A stretch of DNA of 7,916 nt from the NCBI GenBank assembly GCA_964409645.1, contig CAYPEK010000156.1, positions 1-7,916 of the forward strand, in the 5' to 3' direction. Positions 1 through 6,558 of this stretch are shown here, piece by piece. This stretch comes from CAYPEK01 sp964409645 (GTDB lineage Bacteria; UBP15; UBA6099). The notes beneath the pieces are model-generated. The model had not been told where the DNA came from. It ran no database searches and saw only the letters and a list, made by a program, of their open reading frames with translations. A program made the translations under genes and the position numbers. Within the stretch, counting starts at the first letter, position 1. Every line of letters starts with the position of its first letter.

Positions 1-1
1 A

Positions 2-90
2 CGGAGAGGAAGGGATTCGAACCCTTGTAGAGGTATTAGCCCCTAAGACGCTTAGCAGGCGCCTGCCTTAAGCCTCTCGGCCACCTCTCC
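2..90 (-). tRNA. tRNA-Ser, anticodon GCU (codons AGC/AGU)
   Basis: Read on the minus strand, this folds into a complete class II tRNA. The seven-pair acceptor stem is GGAGAGG with CCTCTCC (84-90 with 3-9). The anticodon stem GGCGC/GCGTC, with one G-T pair, encloses the loop CTGCTAA, giving anticodon GCT. A long variable arm (AGGGG, six-base loop, CCTCT) identifies serine. The T-arm is AAGGG, TTCGAAT, CCCTT. The discriminator is G73 at position 2, as expected for tRNA-Ser. The next base out is T, so CCA is not encoded and must be added by a CCA-adding enzyme. The gene has its own upstream promoter and is not part of a visible tRNA cluster. Confidence 0.97.
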
Positions 91-110
91 AATACGTCTT
101 GCGGTTTAAA

Positions 111-139
111 AGGATAACACGCAGTTTTTCGAAAAGCAA
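111..139 (-). promoter_or_regulatory. Sigma-70-type promoter for tRNA-Ser
   Basis: On the minus strand there is a -35 box TTGCTT (139-134), a 17-base spacer and a -10 box TATCCT (116-111). TG lies one base before the -10 box, which is the extended -10 pattern. Transcription would start roughly 13 to 15 bases before the mature tRNA 5' end, leaving a short leader for RNase P to remove. The call rests on motif fit and position only. Confidence 0.6.
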
Positions 140-172
140 GTGCCTGAATTATTCGATGGATTTGTTTCATTA

Positions 173-1012
173 TTAAAAAGTTTCTTCTTTTTCGTTTTGG
201 ATATTTGCGGAATCGATAGGAAGATGTTCGCCGCAATCTATTTTGGACTCAGTTATATTGTTTGTTAGATTTTTTTCGGTTTTCTTAGGGTTTTTTTTAA
301 ACCTCTTTGTTTCCGCAATAAAACGTTCGTGTTCAATAATATCTCTTTTAATAATGTCATTTAATATGATTTCGTGTAATCGTTCCGGAGCGATTTTTAC
401 ATCTGTATGAATCCGTTTCAGTTCTCTTCTTAGTGTCGATATTACCGTTTCATTTAGAAGCAATGCTGTTATCGCGTAACGATTCATGGCTTGATTCTGG
501 ATATGGTATTCTTCAATCGCAGATTTTGTGATTCCTTCCTTGCTTAATAAGTACAACATTTCAAGACAACGGGAATCTTTGATATCCATGTTCAGAAAAT
601 CGAATGAGAAGACGAGTTCATAATCGATTGGTTTTTGAAACGATATTTTGTAGATTTGCCATGAAGCTCCGTTGGTCAACACCGCCCAATCCAAACCTTC
701 GTTAGAAGCGTATCCAATCGCTTGCTTTAAATGGTTCTCTTTAAGTGGCAATCCGATTGCTTTTACCTCGATCACGAAATGTTTTTTTCCTTCGACGATC
801 ACAATTAAATCACAATACGTTCCTCTTATTGCGTATTCAGATGTAATGTCCGTATATTTGTTATATCCAAAAAGGTCGGATAACATGTCGCGAATTATGA
901 TTACAGTATCGGATTCGTTTATATCTCGCGCAACGGCGTCTAATAATACTTTTTGATACTTTTTCGATTCAGTTTTAATACGCTCCTCGGTTGTTTTGGA
1001 TATTCTTGCCAT
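173..1012 (-). CDS. Orphan HsdR-N-type PD-(D/E)XK nuclease domain protein
   Basis: A 279-residue protein with the restriction-endonuclease fold found at the N-terminus of type I restriction subunit HsdR (HSDR_N/HSDR_N_2-like families). The visible motifs are D68 in YCDLIV, then E82 and K84 in IEVKA, which together give the PD-(D/E)XK metal-binding site. Q97 and Y101 in QAIGYA form the QxxxY motif typical of HsdR nucleases. Residues 110-121 (VLTNGASWQIYK) are the usual strand after it. The C-terminal third is helical, then charged and probably disordered. There is no helicase, methyltransferase or specificity subunit here, so it is not a complete restriction system. The start at 1012 is chosen because AGGAG (1023-1019) sits six bases upstream; an in-frame ATG 45 bases further upstream has no such site. 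The gene is much more AT-rich than its neighbours: 15 G+C in positions 241-300, against 36 in 5881-5940 of the dehydratase gene. This suggests transfer. Its substrate and cellular role are unknown. Confidence 0.85.
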   Translation of the reverse strand: MARISKTTEERIKTESKKYQKVLLDAVARDINESDTVIIIRDMLSDLFGYNKYTDITSEYAIRGTYCDLIVIVEGKKHFVIEVKAIGLPLKENHLKQAIGYASNEGLDWAVLTNGASWQIYKISFQKPIDYELVFSFDFLNMDIKDSRCLEMLYLLSKEGITKSAIEEYHIQNQAMNRYAITALLLNETVISTLRRELKRIHTDVKIAPERLHEIILNDIIKRDIIEHERFIAETKRFKKNPKKTEKNLTNNITESKIDCGEHLPIDSANIQNEKEETF

Positions 1013-1025
1013 TGTCGGCTCCTGA

Positions 1026-1040
1026 TACATGTATATATAC
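1026..1040. promoter_or_regulatory. Overlapping palindromes in the nuclease-gene leader; possible operator
   Basis: GTATATATAC (1031-1040) is a perfect ten-base palindrome. It overlaps TACATGTA (1026-1033), also perfect. Both lie just downstream of the predicted transcription start and end a few bases before the AGGAG ribosome site. A repressor site here is possible, but AT-rich DNA yields such palindromes by chance. I give this low weight. Confidence 0.25.
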
Positions 1041-1057
1041 GAAATTTTGTATTCCAA

Positions 1058-1085
1058 TTAATAGCCAATTTTCTCTATACGTCAA
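1058..1085 (-). promoter_or_regulatory. Probable sigma-70-type promoter of the nuclease gene
   Basis: On the minus strand, a -35 box TTGACG (1085-1080) is followed by a 16-base spacer and a -10 box TATTAA (1063-1058). The start of transcription would lie near 1051, giving a leader of about 40 bases before the ATG at 1012. The nuclease gene is therefore probably transcribed independently of the flagellar operon upstream. Confidence 0.55.
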
Positions 1086-1088
1086 GAA

Positions 1089-1139
1089 GTTAACAAAAAA
1101 CGTCGCTATTAATTATTAAATGTGATTAACGTTTGTTAA
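1089..1139. repeat. Imperfect inverted repeat between the secreted-protein gene and the nuclease gene
   Basis: The arm at 1129-1139 (ACGTTTGTTAA) can pair with 1089-1103 (GTTAAC, six A, CGT) if three A bases are bulged. The right arm overlaps the TAA stop of the secreted-protein gene (1136-1138), and the left arm lies just upstream of the nuclease promoter -35 box. Between them is a second AT palindrome, TTAATTATTAA (1109-1119). It has no GC-rich stem and no trailing U-run, so it is not a standard intrinsic terminator. It might act as a weak terminator or an operator, or have no function. Confidence 0.3.
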
Positions 1140-2914
1140 TTTGCCGGCCGGATGAGGTCGTGGTAGCGCGCCATCCAGTAGAACAGGAGCCAGAATGTCG
1201 GAACCCCCTCGGAGCGGCCGCCGTCATCGGTGTCGAGTTGGTACATGTTCAGCGACCATTTCATTGTGCGCGTTTCTGTATATGGCGGCACGAATGTCCC
1301 CTGCATGAGGTTGAATCTGTCCGGTTTCTGCGAGACGGGGATGTCTTTTCTGATGCTGTTGCGCACGCTCCATTTCACAACATCGAGGGGCAGTTCGCGC
1401 AGTGTGCGCACGGCGAGGTCGAGGCTGCAATCGGTGCGCTCGAATGAACAGTATATGATAATCTGTTCCGGGTTGCGCTCACGCAAATCTTTTTTCCAGA
1501 GCCGCCGCATTCCTTCGAGGTAGAAGTCATTTCGCAGCTTCGTGTCGCTGTTCTCAGAATAAAGAAGGCTGTAGAAGCTGAGTGCCGCCATTTCGTCCGA
1601 GTCGTGATTCACCTGCAGGCGGTCGGAAATTTCTTTTTCGCGCATGGAGTTAACGTGGTAGTGGTGCTTGTCGATCAGCCCGTGATAGTCATCCATGTAT
1701 TTTGCATCACCGGTGATGTTGTACGCTGAGCGGGGGATGGCGAGAGCGAGGATGCTGTTAAGCCCCTGATCTCCCATCTTGCCGTACGGGCCGTTGATCC
1801 ATTCCGGATCGAGATTTCCGTATGTGGTCACGTTCCCGTTTTCGTTGAGAAGGCGGAATCCGTTTCCGATTATGTAGTCGGAAAGGTCCGTGATAAGTGT
1901 TTTGATTTCCGTTTTCTCCGCTGAATCCGCGACAAGGTAGTAGTATAGCGGCAGGCCGAGATAGTGCCCGACGAGTTCGTCCTTGCTCGTATCGCTCTTC
2001 CAGCAGAAATCGCCGGAGGCCAGCATGCGCCATCGCTCCGGATCGCCTCCCGGACATTTGTCCGCGGTCAGTATGGACCGGGCGACGTATCCTTTCACAG
2101 GTGTTATCGTAAGCAGTCTCTTCATGGCGAGATACGATGTGCGCGCGTTCTTTAACGCCTCAGGATCGCCTGTCGCCGCGTATCGGAACGATTCTGCTGC
2201 GAGGTACATCTCCGTCCATTGTCCATCGTTGTCGTCGTCTCTGAGCACAAATGAATTTACGTCTCCGGGCGTGCGGAGCGGTGAGTCAACGACAGCTCCG
2301 TCGCGATTGTGTCGCTCCTGAGCAATCTTTTCGAAAAGCAACGCTTTCTGCTCGAGCGTCATCATGCGTCGCGCGACGAGTCCGTCTCCTTTAACGGTGT
2401 GTGCAAGGGCGTCTCCGGAAAGGGTGACACCGACCGAAAGGACGTCATCGTTCGGCAGCCACCGCATTCCGGCGAAGTACAGTTTCCGTTTGCCTGAGAG
2501 GTCGAGAAAGATCAGGCCGTTTGGTGTGGCGGCCCAGAGTTCGTTCTTGTCCGGGCTGAGCGCCGCGCAACGCACCGGCTCGACGGGCAGGGGAGCGGCC
2601 CAATCTGGGATGAGGCCGGAGGCGTCCGTGCAGGGGGTGGTCTTCATGTTTTCGGCCGGCGCGGCCTCGCGCACCCATTGCGGGAACGGCTCGTCGATTA
2701 TGTAGTCGCCTTTTTCGTCGTGGAGCACTTTCACGGGCGGCACCGCCGATGATGGAGTCTCTGGGGCTGTTGATTGGGATGCCGCCGGTGACATGGCAAT
2801 AATCACTATAAGCAGCGCGCACGCCGTCGAATAAATAAATAGCTTAAAAGCAAATAGCGGCGATTCGCTTATCGTTGACTTTTTTGTAAGTGCAAGGCGG
2901 CTGTCATTGTTCAT
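1136..2914 (-). CDS. Secreted propeller/toroid-like protein of uncharacterised family
   Basis: A 592-residue protein. Residues 1-46 look like a Sec signal peptide with an unusually long n-region: hydrophobic core about 25-40, likely cleavage after AAS at 44-46, then a Pro/Ser/Thr-rich linker to about 60. An uncleaved anchor is possible. Residues 112-180 resemble beta-propeller repeats (ELWAATPNGLIFLDL; RWLPNDDVLSVGV). From about 185 the pattern is helical, like an alpha/alpha toroid, with conserved-looking acidic and aromatic clusters: RDDDNDGQWTEMYLAAESFRY (226-246), WKSDTSKDELVGHYLGLPLYY (305-325), NHDSDEMAALSFY (436-448) and FYWMARYHDLI (578-588). From memory, these patterns occur in two-component-regulator-propeller-like hypothetical proteins of several phyla. 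The toroid could suggest carbohydrate processing, but no catalytic residues can be assigned. The start at 2914 is chosen for AGGAGAA (2927-2921) eight bases upstream; a longer GTG reading from 2962 would overlap fhlB. It lies 44 bp after fhlB and is probably co-transcribed with it. Confidence 0.8.
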   Translation of the reverse strand: MNNDSRLALTKKSTISESPLFAFKLFIYSTACALLIVIIAMSPAASQSTAPETPSSAVPPVKVLHDEKGDYIIDEPFPQWVREAAPAENMKTTPCTDASGLIPDWAAPLPVEPVRCAALSPDKNELWAATPNGLIFLDLSGKRKLYFAGMRWLPNDDVLSVGVTLSGDALAHTVKGDGLVARRMMTLEQKALLFEKIAQERHNRDGAVVDSPLRTPGDVNSFVLRDDDNDGQWTEMYLAAESFRYAATGDPEALKNARTSYLAMKRLLTITPVKGYVARSILTADKCPGGDPERWRMLASGDFCWKSDTSKDELVGHYLGLPLYYYLVADSAEKTEIKTLITDLSDYIIGNGFRLLNENGNVTTYGNLDPEWINGPYGKMGDQGLNSILALAIPRSAYNITGDAKYMDDYHGLIDKHHYHVNSMREKEISDRLQVNHDSDEMAALSFYSLLYSENSDTKLRNDFYLEGMRRLWKKDLRERNPEQIIIYCSFERTDCSLDLAVRTLRELPLDVVKWSVRNSIRKDIPVSQKPDRFNLMQGTFVPPYTETRTMKWSLNMYQLDTDDGGRSEGVPTFWLLFYWMARYHDLIRPAN

Positions 2915-2920
2915 GGAAAC

Positions 2921-2927
2921 TTCTCCT
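2921..2927 (-). promoter_or_regulatory. Ribosome binding site fixing the start of the secreted-protein gene
   Basis: AGGAGAA on the minus strand is spaced eight bases from the ATG at 2914. It decides between this start and the upstream in-frame GTG at 2962, which would overlap the end of fhlB and place extra residues ahead of the signal sequence. Confidence 0.75.
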
Positions 2928-2958
2928 AAAGGTAGCGTTGTCTGATGATGCAAGCGTG

Positions 2959-3255
2959 TCACAGGCGGCCCTGTTTTGCCCGGCTTTCGATACGGTAAAC
3001 AAAAGCGAGGACTTCCGCGACTGCTTTATAAAGTTCGTAGGGGATGGTGTCGCCGAGGTCGAGCCTGATAAGAATTTCGATTAGAGAGCGGTCCTGATGG
3101 AGTGGGACGCCGTGCTCCTTTGCCAGCTCGACTATGCGGTCCGCGACGTATCCTTTGCCGCTTGCGACGACGCGCGGGGCGACATCTTTTTCGAGGTCAT
3201 ACTTAAGCGCCGCTGCTTTCCCCTGTTCGTTTATGTCTTTTTTATTCTGTTCCAT
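2959..3255 (-). CDS. fhlB: Free-standing FlhB C-terminal domain homologue (FhlB/YlqH)
   Basis: A 98-residue protein matching the cytoplasmic C-terminal domain of FlhB/YscU, the export switch of flagellar type III secretion. Recognisable blocks are AAALKYD (14-20), APRVVASGKGYVADRIVELA (26-45), HGVPLHQD (48-55) and IPYELYKAVAEVLAFVYRI (71-89). It has no membrane segments. The autocleavage motif NPTH, which in FlhB directly precedes the equivalent of residue 14, is absent; N9-K13 (NEQGK) stands in its place. It therefore corresponds to the fragment left after FlhB cleavage, as is usual for this small family. It starts 24 bp after the fliK-like gene, and the pair matches the ylqG-ylqH order of other flagellated bacteria. 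No strong ribosome site precedes the ATG, so coupling to fliK translation is plausible. Its role is inferred to be modulating the export switch. Confidence 0.92.
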   Translation of the reverse strand: MEQNKKDINEQGKAAALKYDLEKDVAPRVVASGKGYVADRIVELAKEHGVPLHQDRSLIEILIRLDLGDTIPYELYKAVAEVLAFVYRIESRAKQGRL

Positions 3256-3279
3256 CTACTTGTTGTCACAGCGCAAATA

Positions 3280-5400
3280 TTAAATTCTGAAATCCACCGC
3301 CGATGCCTGGTGTGTTTCCTGCTGCTCGGATTCCGTTCCTTCCTGTTTTCTGCGCCGGATGCTCACACTGACTGAATTTTTTTCGTATGCGGTGCTTTCG
3401 AGCGCGTCTCGCAATTCGTTAAGATATTTTTCCGTTATCTTCTTGCGCCGGTTGTCGCCGACTTCAATGTTGCACTTGATGGATTTGTCCGGGAATGTAT
3501 TGAATGAAATCTGCGTCAAGCCGAGAAATTCAGTGTCGAGGATGAGCACAAGATGCGCGTTGAAGGGGTTGAGCGGTTTGACGGATTTCCTGTCTTTGCT
3601 GATGTCTTCCTCGCGGCGGAATATTTTTAGTTTCCCGATTTCGACATGGTCTCCCACTTGGATCGGGAAGAACGTGACAAGTGAATCGAGCTGTGCGGCG
3701 CCGGTGTGCCTGACTACGTTGGCGATGTTCGCCGACTGGATGCCCTGCGCGAGACTGCGAAGCATGGCTGTGGGCAGGTCCTGAGATGTTTCCGACCGGG
3801 CAATTGCGGTACGTACGTCAGGCAGGTTGTTGAAGTTGCGTCCGAGGAATTCGATCTCTCGTTTCAGCGCCGGGTTATCGATCGCTGCTTTTAGTCGCTC
3901 CATAGCAACTGCGGCGTCAGGATTGGCAGTCATGCTGCGGGAGATGCCGTTTTCCTTTGAGTCGGCCGCGGCATTTAGCGCCTCTTTCGTAAGCGCGGCG
4001 GCGGCATCGGCGAATTCTTTTATGGCAGGGGTTGCTTCGGAGTCGAATTTGAAACTGAGAAGAGGCGCAAGGCGTTCTGCGGCCGTGGCAACTTGCTCAG
4101 CGGTAACCTGCCTTGCCTGTGCGGAGCCGTCCTGAATTGTTGTTGCCTGCGTGCCTTTCGCATCCTGTTGTTGTGCCATTTGTAACTGCTGGAGTAGTTT
4201 TGTGAATTCCGAGACCGCTTTGTCCAGATTTTCGGGCAGTGAATTCAGCGATTGGCTGAATATGGAAGGATAGGAGGGCGCTTCTGATTCCGCAGATGGA
4301 GCGGATTGCAAGTCGATCGCTTTTGCGAGAATAAGTTCGACTGAATTACGTATCGCATCGAACCGCGAGGAAGTATTTTCGAGTTGCATCGCCTGTGAAA
4401 CCGCGGTTTCGAGTTCCGTCCGGAGCTGTCCGAAAGCTGCTTCGTCGGCTTCGGCGAACATGATGTTATTCGTCTGATTCACCAGAGAATTAATCGCCCG
4501 TTCTATAATGGAAGCATCCTGCGGGGGCGTTTCAGGGATGAGCTTGAGGATGTTGACAAGGCTGTCCGTGAAAGCCGCGCGCGCTTCCGCACCGGGTGTC
4601 TGCGCAAGGCCGGATTCGGTAAGCGCCTGAAGCCGCGCCTCGGTCGAATGGAGAAACCCACGAACAAAATTAGGTATCTGATCGGCAATCTCGCCAGCAT
4701 TATCTGCTGCGGGCGGGAGGAGAGCTTGCAGCGTTTGGATGGTCTCGGAGTCCGTACCGGCGTTCACCTGAACGAACGATTCGGCCTGCTGTGCGTTTTG
4801 AATTTGTTGCGCCGTGCGGATTACGGCTTCACCCGCGGCTTTCATATTATCTGGAAGCGCTTCTATGCTTTCCGCGATGGCGGGGAGAGATTGGATCAGT
4901 TCGCGGGTGAGTGGCAGTTCTTCTTTCAGGACCGCGGCCGCGAACTCGATTGTTGCCGCGTCCGCCGTTTTTGGGAGCGCCGACAGCATCGTTTCCATGT
5001 TGGCTTTAGTGACCGCGACGCCTTCTCTTATCAACGCGCGCGCCGACTCGATTGTCGCCGTGTGATCCGGGAGGTCGAAACCTTCGAGGCGCGAGGAGAT
5101 CATTTCGTTGGTGAGAGTCTGCACGGGAGTGTCGGAACTTTCGTAAGTGCCCGTGACCTGAAGCTGCACGCGGCCCGTGCTGTCGTAGCCTCTGACGGTC
5201 AGTTCGATCTCGCTGCCGGCGCTGAGTTGCACCTCGGCGTCGGCAACGACCGTTTTGCCGTCGATACTGAGTGTTGCCTTGCCGCCTGAAACTTCGAGCA
5301 CCTGCGCCATGTATGTGCTTTTGGAGGGCGCGCCACCGCTGTACGAACTCGACAGCTCGTACATTGAAAGGCTGATGTTCGGCGAGGTGAAGTTAGCCAT
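3280..5400 (-). CDS. FliK-like flagellar hook-length control protein (YlqG-type)
   Basis: A 706-residue protein that is probably exported to measure hook length and trigger the FlhB specificity switch. Residues 28-85 form a beta-rich N-terminal domain (YMAQVLEVSGGKATLSIDGK ... GSEIELTVRG) of the kind seen in YlqG/FliK-like proteins. Two helical repeats follow, with the signature LIREGVAVTKANMETML (123-139) and VLKEELPLTRELIQSL (157-172), which resembles LPLTxExL repeats of that family. Residues 180-560 are long, Ala/Gln-rich and helical, fitting a molecular ruler. Residues 570-685 resemble the Flg_hook C-terminal domain: FFPIQVGD (577-584), a strand pair around NAHLVLILDTEFLGLTQISF (614-633), and a helix (YLNELRDALE, 659-668). 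The tail is charged. A modest AAGGA lies about ten bases before the ATG; the next in-frame Met (13) has no better site. It heads the fliK-fhlB-secreted protein group. Sequence divergence in this family makes the exact orthology uncertain. Confidence 0.85.
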   Translation of the reverse strand: MANFTSPNISLSMYELSSSYSGGAPSKSTYMAQVLEVSGGKATLSIDGKTVVADAEVQLSAGSEIELTVRGYDSTGRVQLQVTGTYESSDTPVQTLTNEMISSRLEGFDLPDHTATIESARALIREGVAVTKANMETMLSALPKTADAATIEFAAAVLKEELPLTRELIQSLPAIAESIEALPDNMKAAGEAVIRTAQQIQNAQQAESFVQVNAGTDSETIQTLQALLPPAADNAGEIADQIPNFVRGFLHSTEARLQALTESGLAQTPGAEARAAFTDSLVNILKLIPETPPQDASIIERAINSLVNQTNNIMFAEADEAAFGQLRTELETAVSQAMQLENTSSRFDAIRNSVELILAKAIDLQSAPSAESEAPSYPSIFSQSLNSLPENLDKAVSEFTKLLQQLQMAQQQDAKGTQATTIQDGSAQARQVTAEQVATAAERLAPLLSFKFDSEATPAIKEFADAAAALTKEALNAAADSKENGISRSMTANPDAAVAMERLKAAIDNPALKREIEFLGRNFNNLPDVRTAIARSETSQDLPTAMLRSLAQGIQSANIANVVRHTGAAQLDSLVTFFPIQVGDHVEIGKLKIFRREEDISKDRKSVKPLNPFNAHLVLILDTEFLGLTQISFNTFPDKSIKCNIEVGDNRRKKITEKYLNELRDALESTAYEKNSVSVSIRRRKQEGTESEQQETHQASAVDFRI

Positions 5401-5442
5401 CTACCGCTGATCCTTTCTTTGTCAGACGCGCAAAATAAGCCA

Positions 5443-5470
5443 TATATATATTTCGGCATAATCGACGCAA
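5443..5470 (-). promoter_or_regulatory. Possible promoter for the fliK-like operon
   Basis: On the minus strand, TTGCGT (5470-5465), a 16-base spacer and TATATA (5448-5443) form a weak sigma-70-like match. It lies in the only sizeable gap (5401-5544), which is otherwise AT-rich. I see no GC-rich hairpin terminator after the dehydratase gene, so read-through from upstream is also possible. I found no convincing sigma-28 or sigma-54 promoter. Confidence 0.3.
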
Positions 5471-5544
5471 ATCTTAATGAAAAATATTTAAAGGAATAGG
5501 GAATAAAATAAGAATGGTAACGCTCTAATCCTATTACAGCCCTG

Positions 5545-6558
5545 TCAGAAGTCCACGCTCTTGATGACCTTTTTCAATTCCTCGCGAGTGAGCGGTTTGG
5601 TGTTGTGCGAGATGTAGGACTGCACTTCGGGTATGCGCTCGCCGTGATAGTGATATTCAGTCTCGAAGAGATCGGGTATCTGCGGCTTGAGGATGAACAT
5701 ATCGTCGGTTTCGACAGCGCGGGTGACTTCCTCGTCGGTGAGAAGTTCCTCGTAAGCTTTTTCGCCGGGCTGAGCGCCGATGAGTTTTGTGGCGATCGAA
5801 TCTCGCTTGTCTTTCGGCGCATAGATGTCGAGCATGACATCTACGATATCATCGACGCGTGCGACGGGCATCTTTGGGATGAAGATTTCGCCGCCCTTTG
5901 CGAGCCGTGTCGCGGCGAAGACGAAATCAAGCGCCTGTGTCTTTGTGATGACGAAGCGGGTCATGTCCGGGTCCGTGATCGTGATCGGTCCGCCCGATTC
6001 AATTTGCTTTTTGAACACGTGCAGAACCGAGCCACGCGAACCGAGGATGTTGCCGAAACGCACACACGACAACGCCGTTTTATGGCGGCCTTTGTAGTAG
6101 TTGGCGGCGGTGACGAGACGCTCACCGAACAGCTTCGACACGCCCATCGTGTTGCACGGGTTGGTTGCCTTATCCGAACTTGTGAAAATGACCTTGCCGA
6201 CGCCGGCTTCGAGCGCCGACTCGATCACGTTTTTCGTGCCGAGGATATTGGTTTTGAGAGCCTCGAACGGGTTATATTCGCAAGCGATAACGTGTTTCAT
6301 GGCAGCGGTGTGAAACACGTAATCGACTTTCTCCATCGCGTGTTGAAGGCGCTCCTTGTCGCGCACATCGCCGACGAAAAAGCGAAGCCGCCGCTCATTC
6401 TGCGTGTCCTTCTGGAAATCGTACTGTTTCGACTCGTCGCGGCTGAATATGCGCACAACCTGCGGGTCGAACCCGAGCAGACGTTCGGCCATGAGCCGTC
6501 CCACCGTGCCCGTGCCGCCCGTTATCAGTATTACTTTCCCCTCAAACAAATTCTTCAT
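5545..6558 (-). CDS. UDP-GlcNAc 4,6-dehydratase-like SDR (PseB/CapD/FlaA1-WbpM family)
   Basis: A 337-residue extended short-chain dehydrogenase of the Polysacc_synt_2 family. The Rossmann motif TGGTGTVG (13-20) binds NAD(P), and GDVRD (63-67) and HTAAMKHV (83-90) are typical family blocks. The catalytic region is TSSDKATNPCNTMGVSK (126-142). Methionine M138 takes the usual tyrosine position ahead of K142, the SMK-type triad known from WbpM-like enzymes rather than the SYK of FlaA1. The length fits the soluble PseB/FlaA1 class, without the membrane segments of WbpM. Expected product: a UDP-4-keto-6-deoxy sugar, an early intermediate of pseudaminic-acid-like or bacillosamine-like sugars; which one cannot be decided here. 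The start overlaps the upstream maf gene by 17 bp and has GGAGG (6569-6565) six bases before ATG, so translation is probably coupled. The context points to flagellin glycosylation. Confidence 0.9.
   Translation of the reverse strand: MKNLFEGKVILITGGTGTVGRLMAERLLGFDPQVVRIFSRDESKQYDFQKDTQNERRLRFFVGDVRDKERLQHAMEKVDYVFHTAAMKHVIACEYNPFEALKTNILGTKNVIESALEAGVGKVIFTSSDKATNPCNTMGVSKLFGERLVTAANYYKGRHKTALSCVRFGNILGSRGSVLHVFKKQIESGGPITITDPDMTRFVITKTQALDFVFAATRLAKGGEIFIPKMPVARVDDIVDVMLDIYAPKDKRDSIATKLIGAQPGEKAYEELLTDEEVTRAVETDDMFILKPQIPDLFETEYHYHGERIPEVQSYISHNTKPLTREELKKVIKSVDF

Noticed and set aside
121..140. TTTTCGAAAA palindrome downstream of the nuclease gene as a terminator
   Set aside because: The stem is A/T only apart from the central CG, has no trailing U-run, and overlaps the spacer of the tRNA promoter.
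2..1012. A genomic island inserted at tRNA-Ser and carrying the nuclease gene
   Set aside because: Integration normally occurs at the tRNA 3' end, which faces out of the window. No integrase and no repeat of the tRNA 3' end is visible on the nuclease side.
1013..1057. A longer form of the nuclease starting at ATG 1057
   Set aside because: That start would lie at about the predicted transcription start, without a ribosome site. The ATG at 1012 has AGGAG six bases upstream.
2915..2962. A longer form of the secreted protein starting at GTG 2962
   Set aside because: It would overlap the fhlB stop and add residues before the signal sequence. The ATG at 2914 has a strong, well-spaced ribosome site.
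4648..5289. A 213-codon open frame on the plus strand opposite the FliK-like gene
   Set aside because: Its translation has the Arg/Leu/Phe-heavy composition of an antisense reading, with no recognisable domain, and it lies wholly inside the fliK-like gene.
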